A DNA stretch of 64,000 bases from Lysobacter enzymogenes (GTDB lineage Bacteria > Pseudomonadota > Gammaproteobacteria > Xanthomonadales > Xanthomonadaceae), in contig NZ_FNOG01000006.1 of assembly GCF_900106525.1 (NCBI RefSeq), positions 191,390 to 255,389 of the forward strand, in the 5' to 3' direction. Within the stretch, counting starts at the first letter, position 1, and each line of letters begins with the position of its first letter. Both the position numbers and the translations under genes were made by a program. This document shows, in pieces, positions 26,361 to 35,180 of the stretch. A model generated the notes under the pieces. It saw only the letters and a list, made by a program, of their open reading frames with translations, was not told the origin of the DNA and did not search any database.

Positions 26361-27104
26361 ATGAAGTTTTCGCCCCAATGCGCATTGATGCTCGCCGTGG
26401 CCCTGATGGTAGGCTGTAAGCCTGCTTCGGCCCCGTCGTCCGCCCAGACGTCGTCGGCCGCCGCGCCGGCGGCTCCGGCGGCCGCTGCGGCGGCGCATGC
26501 TGAGCAAGGAAAGCAGGAGATGAGTCCGCTGCAAGGTCTGCTGGATGTATTGGCCGCCGATGGCGGCGCGGCGTGGTCGGCGTTCGAACGCGTCGCCGGC
26601 GTGCAATGGCGCGATCCGGCGCCGCAGGACAATCCCGATTCGACATCGCCCGAAGACGCGCGCTATCGCTCCGGTACGCTGCTGTTGAGCGGCTTCGGCA
26701 TGGTCGAGGTTCCCGACGGCAAGCTCGGCGCGCAGGCGGGCACCCGCCAGGCCAACGAAGGCGAGGTCGGGGCGACGCTGAACGGGGATGGCGAGCGCGT
26801 GCATTCGCTGGTGCTGCTCAAGTTCTACGCCAGCGAGAACTACCAGGACGTGCTGCAGCGCCAGTTCGGCGCGGGCGTCTCGGTCCGGCCCATCGCCGGG
26901 CAGTGCGAGCTGGACTTCGGCACCACGGCCGAGAACACCCAGGCCAATCAATTTTTCGAACTGCGTTTGACAGACACGAAAATCGTGTATGCTGAGGGCT
27001 ATGTAGATGACGGCGGCAATCAAGGCCCCGGCACCACTACCTATCAGTTCACCCTCACCAAGCCGGCGCAGAAGATCGCGTCGATGCGTTGCAAGGAGCT
27101 CTGA
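26361..27104 (+). CDS. Putative immunity lipoprotein for effector 1
   Basis: The 247-residue lipoprotein has lipobox MVGC (Cys19), followed by an Ala/Ser/Pro linker to about residue 50. A globular domain begins at about MSPLQGLLDVLAADGGAAWSAF, contains VHSLVLLKFYASENYQDVL, and ends with KIASMRCKEL. It lies 86 bases upstream of an XVIPCD effector. In X-T4SS loci such periplasmic lipoproteins (X-Tfi) bind and block the cognate toxin so that sister cells survive. No known fold is recognised; the immunity role is inference from signal, position and the same arrangement at four other pairs here. Confidence 0.75.
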   Translation: MKFSPQCALMLAVALMVGCKPASAPSSAQTSSAAAPAAPAAAAAAHAEQGKQEMSPLQGLLDVLAADGGAAWSAFERVAGVQWRDPAPQDNPDSTSPEDARYRSGTLLLSGFGMVEVPDGKLGAQAGTRQANEGEVGATLNGDGERVHSLVLLKFYASENYQDVLQRQFGAGVSVRPIAGQCELDFGTTAENTQANQFFELRLTDTKIVYAEGYVDDGGNQGPGTTTYQFTLTKPAQKIASMRCKEL

Positions 27105-27190
27105 AGCCTCCGACGGAGGCTCGCGGTACCGGTCCCGATAAGGACCACACACAACTTAATCATCCAGTCTATCCATATAGGAACAGCGTA

Positions 27191-28489
27191 ATGGCTGATA
27201 GACGTGAGAAGGCAGCGGCCACTGCCCACGAGTACCACCAGGGTACGATCGCGAACTTGGACGACGCGATGACCCGGCGATTGGTTGCTTCAACGGTTCT
27301 GACCGAGAGCAACGGCGGTGATCTGGCCATCACCAACAAGCAAGGTTACGTCGGTCGCTACCAGGCGGGAGCCGGTTGGCTCGCCGACGCCGGCTATGTC
27401 GACAAGAACAAGCTCGACGCCGCGATGAAACGCGACGGCTTCGACCCTGCCACCGTGCGCGGCGCGGAATGGAAGTGGGCGAGCGCCGGCGGCATGACCC
27501 GCTTCCTCGAAGACAAGTCCAACTGGAACCAAGGCCTGAGCCTGGACCAGTACAAGGGCTCGGCCGAGCTGCAGGACAAAGCCTTCAAGACCAACAGCGA
27601 CCAGGCGTATCGCCAGGCGCTCAAGAGCGGCGCGCTCGACGAAGACTCCAAGCCCGAATTGGTCGCCGGTTTTCTCAAGGCGCGCCATATCGCAGGCTAC
27701 GGCGGCGCCGTGGCTGCGGTGACCGGCGGTCGCGCCATCCGCGACGCCAACGGCACCAGCAATTACGACTACCTGCACGACATCACCCGCAATCGCGACG
27801 GCCTGAATCAATACATGGCGCGCGATCCGAAGACCTTGTCGCGCGGCGACGAGCCGCAGCCGGCGCGTCCGGCGGCGAACGCGAACGCGATGGCCGACGG
27901 CCTGCTCAAGCACGGCGAGCGCGGCGCGGACGTGCGCACCATGCAGGAAACGCTCAACAAGCTCGGTTACCGCGACGCGCAGGGCCAGCCGCTGCGCGCC
28001 GATGGCGACTACGGCGATCGCACCGGCGAATCGCTGCGCAACTTCCAGCGCGCGCATGGGCTCAAGGAGGACGGCGTCGCCGGCCCCAAGACGCTCGACG
28101 CGCTCAAGCAGGCGGCGCAATCGCCGCTGCTGTCCAATCCCGCCCATCCCGACCACGGCCTGTACAAGGGCGCGGTGGAGGGCCTGGAAAAGCTCGGCCC
28201 GAACGCGTTCAAGAATCGCGACGAGCTCGAGCGCACGGCCGGCACGCTGGCCTATGAAGCCAAGATCAGCGGCTTCAAGCAGATCGACCATGTCGTCCCC
28301 ACCGCCAACGGCGCAGGCCTGTTCGCGGTGCAGGGCGGGCTGAGCGATCTGGGCCATCAGCGCATCCACGTCGACAAGCAACACGCGGCCAACCAGTCGC
28401 TGGAGCAGTCGACCTACCAGGCCAAGCTCGACGCGCCGCAGATCGACGCGCCGAGCCAGGATCCCAAGACCCGAACCCAGAGCGTCTGA
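27191..28489 (+). CDS. X-T4SS effector 1: lysozyme-like domain + PG-binding + XVIPCD
   Basis: The 432-residue protein has no signal peptide, as expected for a VirD4 substrate. Residues 1-230 form a probable peptidoglycan hydrolase of the lysozyme/transglycosylase type (STVLTESNGG with Glu39, GYVGRYQAGAGWLADAGYV, WKWASAGGMTRFL); the exact family is not recognised. A PG_binding_1 domain (about 234-310; GERGADVRTMQETLNKLGY, GVAGPKTLDAL) and the C-terminal XVIPCD (about 315-415; LSNPAHPDHGLYKGAVEGLEKLG, IDHVV, GLFAVQGG) follow, then a Gln/Pro tail. The start at 27191 has AGGAAC about 5 bases upstream. Confidence 0.85.
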   Translation: MADRREKAAATAHEYHQGTIANLDDAMTRRLVASTVLTESNGGDLAITNKQGYVGRYQAGAGWLADAGYVDKNKLDAAMKRDGFDPATVRGAEWKWASAGGMTRFLEDKSNWNQGLSLDQYKGSAELQDKAFKTNSDQAYRQALKSGALDEDSKPELVAGFLKARHIAGYGGAVAAVTGGRAIRDANGTSNYDYLHDITRNRDGLNQYMARDPKTLSRGDEPQPARPAANANAMADGLLKHGERGADVRTMQETLNKLGYRDAQGQPLRADGDYGDRTGESLRNFQRAHGLKEDGVAGPKTLDALKQAAQSPLLSNPAHPDHGLYKGAVEGLEKLGPNAFKNRDELERTAGTLAYEAKISGFKQIDHVVPTANGAGLFAVQGGLSDLGHQRIHVDKQHAANQSLEQSTYQAKLDAPQIDAPSQDPKTRTQSV

Positions 28490-28648
28490 GCCGCCGCTGC
28501 GGCACGCGTGCGCGCGAACGGCCACGTTCGCCCGCCGCGTACCGCGCAGCGACGGCATCGGGCGGCTGCGCGCCGATCGTGCGCGAAACCGGATCGGCGT
28601 CGCCTTGGACCGCCCAAGCTCCCCACGATGAACCTGTCAGGAAATCCC

Positions 28649-29308
28649 ATGAAAACTGCGAATGTGTTGGGCCTTGCGTTGACGTTGGCCCTGGCCGCCT
28701 GCACGAACCAGGCCGCGCCGGACGCCGCGAACGCCCAGCCCGCCGCCGAGCCGGCGCCGGCCAGCGCGCAGCCCGATGCGGCCGCGGCCACCGCCGCCAC
28801 GCCGGCGGCCGAACCGGCGCCCGCCGCGGCGTCCGACGGCCGTTCGCTGTGCGCCGCCGGCGAAGACATCGTGATTTCGTGCAAGGTCGCCGGCAGCCAG
28901 CAACTGCTGTCGCTGTGCGCGTCCAAGGGCGTGAGCGACCAGTCCGGCTACGTCTACTTCGCCCAGGGCGAAGCCGGCAAGCCCGACTACACGTTCCCGG
29001 CCGACAAGTCCGCGCCGGCGGGCCGCTTCAAGCGCACCCAGCTCGGCTTCGCCGGCAACACCGGCGGCTATGCGTACTCGTTCGAGGACGGCGGCCGCAA
29101 GCACATCTTCTATTCGGTGTCCGGCGAGCGCGGCCTGGAAGAGCAGGGCGTGCTGACCGCCGCCGGCGCCGCCGACAAGGCCGATTCCGCGCGCAGCTGC
29201 GATCCCGCCAGCGTCGTGCGCAATGAAGACAACACGCTGTTCAAGTTCACCCGCAGCTGGGATCGCGACGAGCAGATCGACCAGCACGGCTTGCCGGCCA
29301 AGCAGTAA
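28649..29308 (+). CDS. Putative immunity lipoprotein for the GH19 effector
   Basis: The 219-residue lipoprotein has lipobox LAAC (Cys18) and a long Ala/Pro/Glu linker (about 20-65). A beta-rich domain with four cysteines follows (SLCAAGEDIVISCKVAGS, LSLCASKG, ARSCDPASVV). It lies 41 bases upstream of the GH19 effector. The domain resembles periplasmic lysozyme inhibitors in size and cysteine content, but I cannot assign it to a named inhibitor family. I chose the ATG at 28649 because it leads directly into the signal peptide. Confidence 0.75.
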   Translation: MKTANVLGLALTLALAACTNQAAPDAANAQPAAEPAPASAQPDAAAATAATPAAEPAPAAASDGRSLCAAGEDIVISCKVAGSQQLLSLCASKGVSDQSGYVYFAQGEAGKPDYTFPADKSAPAGRFKRTQLGFAGNTGGYAYSFEDGGRKHIFYSVSGERGLEEQGVLTAAGAADKADSARSCDPASVVRNEDNTLFKFTRSWDRDEQIDQHGLPAKQ

Positions 29309-29349
29309 CCGGCACGCAACCCATCATTCGAATCAAGGAGGAAACCACC

Positions 29350-30681
29350 ATGTCTGAGTTGAACAATCGCGATTACCTGTTGCTGCGCGCCTACGAGTCC
29401 GGCATCCGCGAACCGCGCGAGCTGGCCGCGTTCATGGGCCAGATGCAGGTCGAATCCGGCAATTTCCGCAGCATGCACGAGAACCTGAACTACAGCGGCG
29501 GACGCCTGCTGGAAGTGTTCCCGGGCCGCAACGGCATGGACACCCGCGCCGAAGCCGACGCGATCGCGCGCGGCGGCCAGCAGGGCATCGCCAATGCCAT
29601 CTACGGCGGCAACTGGGGCCGCGAAAACCTCGGCAACACCGAGCAGGGCGACGGCTGGCGCTTCCACGGCCGCGGCTATGTGCAACTGACCGGCCGCGAC
29701 AACTACGAGCGCGCGGCGCGCGAGACCGGCATGGACGTGGTCAACAACCCCGACCTGGCCTCCAACCGCGAGAACGCGGCGAGCATCGCCGTGCAGTACT
29801 GGCAGGGGCGCGTGGTCGCGCGCGGTCATCAGGACGACGTGCGCGCGGCGACCCACGACATCAACGGCGGCTACAACCACCTGCCCGAGCGCCGCGCCGC
29901 GGTGACCCAGTGGCAGGGCATGCTGACGCCGGAAGTGATGCAGGGCCTGGCCCGCGGCGAAGTGAACCTGCCGGCGCAGGGCCGCGCCAACCGCGATCCG
30001 ATGGCCGACGGCGTGCTCAAGTTGAACGAGCGCGGCGATGCGGTGCAGCGCATGCAGGAACAGCTCAAGCAACTGGGCTATCGCGACGGCCAGGGCAACG
30101 AGCTCAATCCCGACGGCCACTTCGGCCGCCGCAGCGAGGAAGCGCTGCGCCAGTTCCAGCGCGACCAGGGCATCAAGGACGACGGCGTCGCCGGCCCGAC
30201 CACGCTGGGCAAGCTGCGCGAAGCGGTCGAGCAGCGTCAGACCCAGGGCCAGCAGCCCGCGCAGAGCCGCGACGAGCAGACCCGCGAGCCGTCGCGCGCG
30301 CCGTCGATGGCCGATCCGTCCGACCGCAACCACGCCATGTACAACCAGGCGATGGAAGGCCTGGGCAAGCTCGGCCCGAACGGCGGCTTCCGCAACCAGG
30401 AAGAAATGCAGCGCGCCGCCGCGGCGCTGACCTACGACGCGTCGGTGTCGGGCATGAACAAGATCGATCACGTCGTGCGCAATGCCGACGGCAGCGGTCT
30501 GTTCGCGGTGCAGGGCGGGCTCAACGATCCGGGCCACCTGCGCGTGCACGTCGGCGGGCAGGAAGCGGTGGCGCGTTCGGTCGAGCAGACCACCGCGCAG
30601 CTGGCGCAGGACGCGCCCAAGCCGCAGCCCGCGCAGGAACAGAACCAGCAGCAGGAACAAAACGCGCGCCGCGTCGCCTGA
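29350..30681 (+). CDS. X-T4SS effector 2: GH19 lysozyme/chitinase-like + PG-binding + XVIPCD
   Basis: The 443-residue protein starts with a glycoside hydrolase 19 domain (about 1-200): FMGQMQVESGNF with the catalytic Glu, MHENLNYS, and WRFHGRGYVQLTGRDNYERAA, as in phage and bacterial GH19 endolysins. A PG_binding_1 domain (about 222-295) and XVIPCD (about 320-420; MYNQAMEGLGKLGPNGGF, KIDHVV, GLFAVQGG) follow, then a Gln-rich tail. Delivered into a rival's periplasm it should cut glycan strands. A strong AAGGAGG lies before the ATG. Confidence 0.93.
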   Translation: MSELNNRDYLLLRAYESGIREPRELAAFMGQMQVESGNFRSMHENLNYSGGRLLEVFPGRNGMDTRAEADAIARGGQQGIANAIYGGNWGRENLGNTEQGDGWRFHGRGYVQLTGRDNYERAARETGMDVVNNPDLASNRENAASIAVQYWQGRVVARGHQDDVRAATHDINGGYNHLPERRAAVTQWQGMLTPEVMQGLARGEVNLPAQGRANRDPMADGVLKLNERGDAVQRMQEQLKQLGYRDGQGNELNPDGHFGRRSEEALRQFQRDQGIKDDGVAGPTTLGKLREAVEQRQTQGQQPAQSRDEQTREPSRAPSMADPSDRNHAMYNQAMEGLGKLGPNGGFRNQEEMQRAAAALTYDASVSGMNKIDHVVRNADGSGLFAVQGGLNDPGHLRVHVGGQEAVARSVEQTTAQLAQDAPKPQPAQEQNQQQEQNARRVA

Positions 30682-30835
30682 CCGATCCGCGCGCGCCGGC
30701 GCGGCGCGCGCAGGCGTTGGGGAGGGCGCGTCCGTCGGCGGTATCCGGCGGGCGCACCCTCCCGATCCACCGCTGTGCGATCCGATCCATCCGCAACGCT
30801 GTCGTGGTTTTTCTACCGAAGTCTGGAACCGGCCG

Positions 30836-31519
30836 ATGAGTCTTCACCGCAACGCTGTCCCGATTCTCGCCGCCGTGCTGGCCTCGGCGCTGGCCGCTTG
30901 CGGCGCGCAGCCGGCGAGCGCGCCATCGTCCCCCGTGGCGCGCGCCGAACGCGCGGCCGGTTCCGACCCCTCTACGCCGTCGCCGTCCTCCACTCCCGCA
31001 CAGGCCGCACCGATGACCGCTGAAATCCCGCAGGGTTTTTCTTCCTATGCGTCCGAGTCGATCGGCGACAACAAGCAGTGCGTGGTCGGCGCGGCCAGCG
31101 ACGAAGACGGCATGAACCAGCGTCCGGTCGCCTACCTCGCGCAGGCCTCGGGCAAGCCGATCTGGGTGCGCGCGCTGGATCTGCCCAGCGACACCTACCA
31201 AAGCCGCGTCACCCATTGCCTGCGCCAGGGCGATGCGCTGTACGTGCTGCTGCAGTCCGACACCCAGCCGGAACAGTCGCTGTCGCAGACGCTGCTGCGC
31301 GTGGTCAAGCTCGGCATCGCCGACGGCGCGGTGCAGGCCGGCGGCGACATCGCGGTGCCGGGCGCCAAGGGCGCGTATTCGGCGTGGGTGGAAGAGGGCG
31401 CGAGCCACCTGCGTTGGGACAACGGCGGCGTGGTCGTCGCCGGACAGTACGCCGCGCTCGACGCGCCCGAACAACGCAACGCGTTCACCGCCGCGCTCAA
31501 GCCCGATTTGAGCCGCTGA
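30836..31519 (+). CDS. Putative immunity lipoprotein for the GH73 effector
   Basis: The 227-residue lipoprotein has lipobox LAAC (Cys22) and a Ser/Pro/Ala linker to about residue 60. The domain contains KQCVVGAASDEDG, VAYLAQASGKPIWVRALD, VTHCLRQGDALYVLLQSD and SAWVEEGASHLRWDNGG, suggesting a small beta-propeller or sandwich with one cysteine pair. It lies 54 bases upstream of the GH73 effector and 154 bases after effector 2. The family is not recognised. Immunity is inferred from context. Confidence 0.74.
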   Translation: MSLHRNAVPILAAVLASALAACGAQPASAPSSPVARAERAAGSDPSTPSPSSTPAQAAPMTAEIPQGFSSYASESIGDNKQCVVGAASDEDGMNQRPVAYLAQASGKPIWVRALDLPSDTYQSRVTHCLRQGDALYVLLQSDTQPEQSLSQTLLRVVKLGIADGAVQAGGDIAVPGAKGAYSAWVEEGASHLRWDNGGVVVAGQYAALDAPEQRNAFTAALKPDLSR

Positions 31520-31573
31520 GTTTCATCCCACCCATCGCGCCGCGCCGAGCGCGCGCAGACAAGGAGTTAGATC

Positions 31574-32746
31574 ATGGGCAAGAAGGAAGAATTCATCGCC
31601 GACCTGTATCCGGCGGCGGTGCGCGTGTCCAAGCAGACCGGCATGTCGGCCGAACTGATCCTGGCCCAGGCGGCGCTTGAGACCGGTTGGGGCGAGAAGG
31701 TGCTGGCCGGCACCAACAACATCTTCAACATCAAGGACAGCAAGGGCTGGGATGGCCCGAGCAAGACCTTCCACGTGTGGGAAATCGAGGGCGGCAAGAA
31801 GGTCTGGAAGGACCAGGATTTCCGCGTCTACGGCTCGATCGACGAAGCGCTGGCCGACCGGGTCAAGTTCCTCCAGCACAACGGCCGCTACGCCAAGGCG
31901 GGGCTGTTCGACGAAGGCACGCTGGGCGATCTGAAGAAGGAAGCCAACGCCTTGCAGAAGGCCGGCTACGCCACCGATCCGCATTACGCCGAGCAACTGG
32001 CCAAGGTGTTCAACGGCCCGACCATGCGTCGCGGCATCGCCCTGGCCGAAAGCCGCGGCGCGCCGGAGCTGGCCGAGCACAAGCCCGGCGAGCACAAGCC
32101 CGCCGCGCCGGCCAAGCCGGCCGATGCGATGGCCGACGGCCGGCTCAGGCAGGGCGAGGACGGCCCGGCGGTGAAGGCGCTGCAGGAGCGCTTGAACGCG
32201 CTCGGCTTCCACGACGCCAAGGGCCAGCCGCTCAAGCCCGACGGCGATTTCGGCCCGGCCACCAAGCACGCGCTGCAGCAGGCGCAGCGCGCCTACGGCC
32301 TCGACGCCGACGGCATCGCCGGCCCGAAGACGTTGGAAGCGATGAAGAAGGCGCCGCCGGAACACGCCGCCGCCGGCGCGCTGCTGTCGGATCCGGCCAA
32401 CCGCGACAACGGCATGTACAAGCAGGCCGTGGCGGGGCTGGAGAAGCTCGGTCCGAACGCGTTCGGCAGCCGCCAGGAACTCGAGCGCGCCGCCGGCACG
32501 CTGACCTATGAGGCGCGCGCGAGCGGATTCACCCACATCGACAAGGTCGTGCTCAACGCCAGCGGCACCGGCTTGTTCGCGGTGCAGGGCGAGCCCGGCG
32601 ATCCGGCCGCGCGCCACGTCCACGCCGACAAGGCGCAGGCCGCGAGCGTGCCGCTGGAACGCAGCAGCCAGCAGCTGCGCGAGGACGTGCCGGAGCAGGC
32701 GAACGCGCAGGCGCCCGAGCGCGCCGCCAAGACGATGACGGCCTGA
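31574..32746 (+). CDS. X-T4SS effector 3: FlgJ-like glucosaminidase (GH73) + PG-binding + XVIPCD
   Basis: The 390-residue protein has a GH73 N-acetylglucosaminidase domain (about 1-155) with catalytic Glu36 in AQAALETGWGE and the downstream NNIFNIKDSKGWDG and FRVYGSIDEALADRV blocks, as in FlgJ. A PG_binding_1 domain (about 185-258; EDGPAVKALQERLNALGF) and XVIPCD (about 270-370; MYKQAVAGLEKLG, HIDKVV, GLFAVQG) follow. The XVIPCD is slightly shortened around EPGDPAARHVH. It should hydrolyse the glycan backbone in target cells. Confidence 0.92.
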   Translation: MGKKEEFIADLYPAAVRVSKQTGMSAELILAQAALETGWGEKVLAGTNNIFNIKDSKGWDGPSKTFHVWEIEGGKKVWKDQDFRVYGSIDEALADRVKFLQHNGRYAKAGLFDEGTLGDLKKEANALQKAGYATDPHYAEQLAKVFNGPTMRRGIALAESRGAPELAEHKPGEHKPAAPAKPADAMADGRLRQGEDGPAVKALQERLNALGFHDAKGQPLKPDGDFGPATKHALQQAQRAYGLDADGIAGPKTLEAMKKAPPEHAAAGALLSDPANRDNGMYKQAVAGLEKLGPNAFGSRQELERAAGTLTYEARASGFTHIDKVVLNASGTGLFAVQGEPGDPAARHVHADKAQAASVPLERSSQQLREDVPEQANAQAPERAAKTMTA

Positions 32747-33124
32747 TGCGATGAATGGGTAAGACGCGCGCCGCGGGGAGGCGGCGCGCGCGACAGCAGG
32801 GACGACAGCGTCGCCCGGTCCGGCCCAAGGGTCCGGCCGCGACGCCGGCGCAGGATGCGCCGCCAAGGATGGCCGCAGGAAGCGGAGCCGACACAGCCAG
32901 CGCAGGGACAGGAGCGGCCGGGGAAGCGGCCGGGCAGGGCCAGCGCAGGGACAGCGCAGCGAAGGATCGCCGCCGGGCGGGGAGGCCGGGCGGCGCCAGC
33001 GGAGGCAAGGGCCAGGGACGGCCCGGCGTGGGATGGCCGATGCGGACGGTGCGGCCGTACGCAGAAGCGCAACAGGCTTGCTGCGAGAGTGGACGAACGT
33101 AGTCAGTACGAGGACGAGACAGGC
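32747..33124. other. Purine-rich non-coding gap between effector 3 and the next immunity gene
   Basis: These 378 bases are very rich in G and A on the plus strand and lack a credible gene. A short direct repeat (CCAGCGCAGGGACAG near 32899 and 32940) and several CGGCCGGG steps are visible. A promoter for the following pair may lie near its end. The composition is typical of decayed or recombining sequence between modular toxin cassettes. Confidence 0.45.
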
Positions 33125-33640
33125 ATGAAATCGCAAAACACGGGTTGGGTACGCATCGGTTTGCTGGGCGCGTTGTTGGCGCTGGGCGGCTGCGACCTGG
33201 CTTCCAACAGCCAGCCGGCCGCGGCGGCGGCCGAGCAGCACGCGCCGACCAGCGCGGCGCCCGCCAGCGCTGCGGCGACGCCGGCGACGGCCACGGCGTG
33301 CCCGTCGCAGGACTTCGATGCGTTCCTGGCCGCGTTCGCCGACGACATCGAAGTGCAGCGCGCGTTCACCCAGCGCCCGCTGCGCAGCGAAACCGTCGAC
33401 GCGAACGCCGACCCGGAACCCAAGCCGGTGACCGCGATGCTCGACGGCGACGCGCTCAAGTTCCCGCTGATGGCCAGCCGCGCCAAGCAGCAGGCCGAGG
33501 GACTGGTGCTGAGCCAGAGCGAACTCAACGGCGACAAGCAAGTGATGCTGGCCAAGCCGGACACCGACTACCAGCTGTCGTTCTTCTTCCGCAAAGGCGA
33601 ATGCTGGACGTTGTACCGCATGCGCGACGATTCGCTGTAA
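33125..33640 (+). CDS. Putative immunity lipoprotein for the first M23 effector
   Basis: The 171-residue lipoprotein has lipobox LGGC (Cys23) followed by Asp24, which in the E. coli Lol system would keep it in the inner membrane. The domain starts ACPSQDFDAFLAAFADDIEVQ and ends FFFRKGECWTLYRMRDDSL. The lipoprotein at 48532 has the same frame of conserved points (AC..., FLEAY, a GCW near the C-terminus). Both precede M23-type effectors, which suggests one immunity family matched to one toxin class. It lies 42 bases upstream of effector 4. Confidence 0.78.
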   Translation: MKSQNTGWVRIGLLGALLALGGCDLASNSQPAAAAAEQHAPTSAAPASAAATPATATACPSQDFDAFLAAFADDIEVQRAFTQRPLRSETVDANADPEPKPVTAMLDGDALKFPLMASRAKQQAEGLVLSQSELNGDKQVMLAKPDTDYQLSFFFRKGECWTLYRMRDDSL

Positions 33641-33682
33641 CCGCCCGCGCGGGCGCGAACGATTTTATTTCCAGGAGCCGAC

Positions 33683-34801
33683 ATGTCCTACCAAGACGTC
33701 ATGAACACCATCCTGCCGCCGCAGCAGGGGCGTTCGCCGCACATCACCGGCCACTACGGCGAGCACCGCGGCAACGGCCCGCACGGCGGCTCGGATTTCA
33801 ATTACGTCGGCGGCCAGGCCGGGGTCAACCTGACCCATCCGACCCTGCACTCGCCGGTCACCGGCACGGTGGAATTCGTCGGCGGCCGCTACGGCACCGT
33901 CACCATCGTCGATGGCGAAGGCAACCGTCACCAGCTGCTGCACACGCAGAGCCAATCGGTGGTGGTCGGCCAGCGGGTCGAGCCGGGCACGCCGATCGGC
34001 ACCATGGGCGGGCGCGGCCCCAACGGCGAAGCGCAATACGCCCAGCACGTGCACTACCAAATGAAGGACGCGCAGGGCAACAACGTCAATCCGGAGACGT
34101 TCTGGAGCCAGCGCGAACACGGCGGCCGCAGCGCCGCCGCCGCGCCGGCCGCGGCCGGCGCCGACGGCGTGCTGCGTCAGGGCGAGCGCGGACAGGACGT
34201 GCGCGCGCTGCAGGAAACCCTCAACCGCCTGGGCTATCGCGACGACCAGGGCCGGGCGCTGGCCGCCGACGGCGACTTCGGCGAACGCAGCCGCCAGGCG
34301 GTGGCGCGCTTCCAGCGCGAGAACGGCCTGCACGAAGACGGCATCGCCGGACGCGACACGCTCAAGGCGCTCGGCGAAGCCGCGCCGCGCCGCGAAGGCG
34401 GCGACCGCGCGCTGATCTCCGATCCGAGCCACCCCAACAACGGCATGTACCGGCAGGCCTTGGCCGGCCTGGAACGGCTCGGCCCCGAAGCCGGTTTTCG
34501 CAATGCGCAGGACCGCGAGCGCGCCGCCGCGACCTTGACCTACGAAGCGGCGGTCGGCGGCATGAACCGCATCGACCACGTCGTGCAGAACGTCAACGGC
34601 TCCGGCGTGTTCGCGGTGCAGGGCGGCTTGAACGATCCGGCCCACCACCGCGTGTTCGCCAACACCCAGCAGGCGCTGAGCCAGAGCGTGGAGCAGTCGA
34701 GCCAGCGCCTGGCCCAGGACGCGCCGGCGCAGCAGGCCACGCAGCAGCAGAGCCAGCAGCAGAACCAGCAACAACAGCCCCCGCGCATGAGCTTGGGCTG
34801 A
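33683..34801 (+). CDS. X-T4SS effector 4: M23 metallopeptidase + PG-binding + XVIPCD
   Basis: The 372-residue protein carries an N-terminal M23/LytM-type zinc endopeptidase domain (about 15-140) with complete zinc site: His34 and Asp38 in HGGSDFNY, His87 in LLHTQS, and His122/His124 in QHVHYQM. A PG_binding_1 domain (about 155-232) and XVIPCD (about 245-345; MYRQALAGLERLG, RIDHVV, GVFAVQGG) follow, then a Gln-rich tail. It should cut peptide cross-links of peptidoglycan in target cells, complementing the glycan-cutting effectors 1-3. Confidence 0.94.
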   Translation: MSYQDVMNTILPPQQGRSPHITGHYGEHRGNGPHGGSDFNYVGGQAGVNLTHPTLHSPVTGTVEFVGGRYGTVTIVDGEGNRHQLLHTQSQSVVVGQRVEPGTPIGTMGGRGPNGEAQYAQHVHYQMKDAQGNNVNPETFWSQREHGGRSAAAAPAAAGADGVLRQGERGQDVRALQETLNRLGYRDDQGRALAADGDFGERSRQAVARFQRENGLHEDGIAGRDTLKALGEAAPRREGGDRALISDPSHPNNGMYRQALAGLERLGPEAGFRNAQDRERAAATLTYEAAVGGMNRIDHVVQNVNGSGVFAVQGGLNDPAHHRVFANTQQALSQSVEQSSQRLAQDAPAQQATQQQSQQQNQQQQPPRMSLG

Positions 34802-35180
34802 GGTCGGTGGCAACCGCGGCGCAGGACGCGCCGCGGGTACAGGAAGCAGGCGCCGGCCGGCAGGGAAGCCGCGGCGGCGCCGCAGTTCGATCGGCACCGG
34901 CCGCCGCGCCGTCGGTGGAGGCGGCGGACCGGCGCCGATCGAGGAACCCCGCAGGCCAGGGACGGCATCGAAGTCTCTGCGGGGTTCGCGACAGGGAAGT
35001 CCCGGCTTCGTCCGCGAGGGCGGGGCAGGCACGGCAGGCTCGATCGCTAGGGAGATCGAGCCTGCCGCTGCCGCTTGCCCGCACGGCGTTCCGGTTCGAC
35101 CGGGCCGGCCGCACGGGGTAGGCTGCGGTGGTACGGCGGCCAAGGAACGCGACCGGACCCGCTCCGGCAAGGAGACGACG
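34802..35180. other. Non-coding gap between effector 4 and the free XVIPCD gene
   Basis: I see no gene in these 379 bases. They contain short inverted runs (for example CGATCGCTAGGGAGATCGAG near 35040) and a purine-rich end with GGCAAGGAGACGACG before the next ATG, a good ribosome binding site. A remnant of a lost immunity/toxin head could be expected here, since the next gene has only the XVIPCD part, but none is recognisable. Confidence 0.45.

Noticed and set aside
31523-33541. Minus-strand frame of over 650 codons across effector 3 and the following gap
   Set aside because: Shadow of the XVIPCD effector; low-complexity Arg/Ala sequence and no start context.
34802-35180. Possible lost toxin or immunity gene before the free XVIPCD protein
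   Set aside because: No recognisable lipobox, catalytic motif or coding-like frame on either strand.
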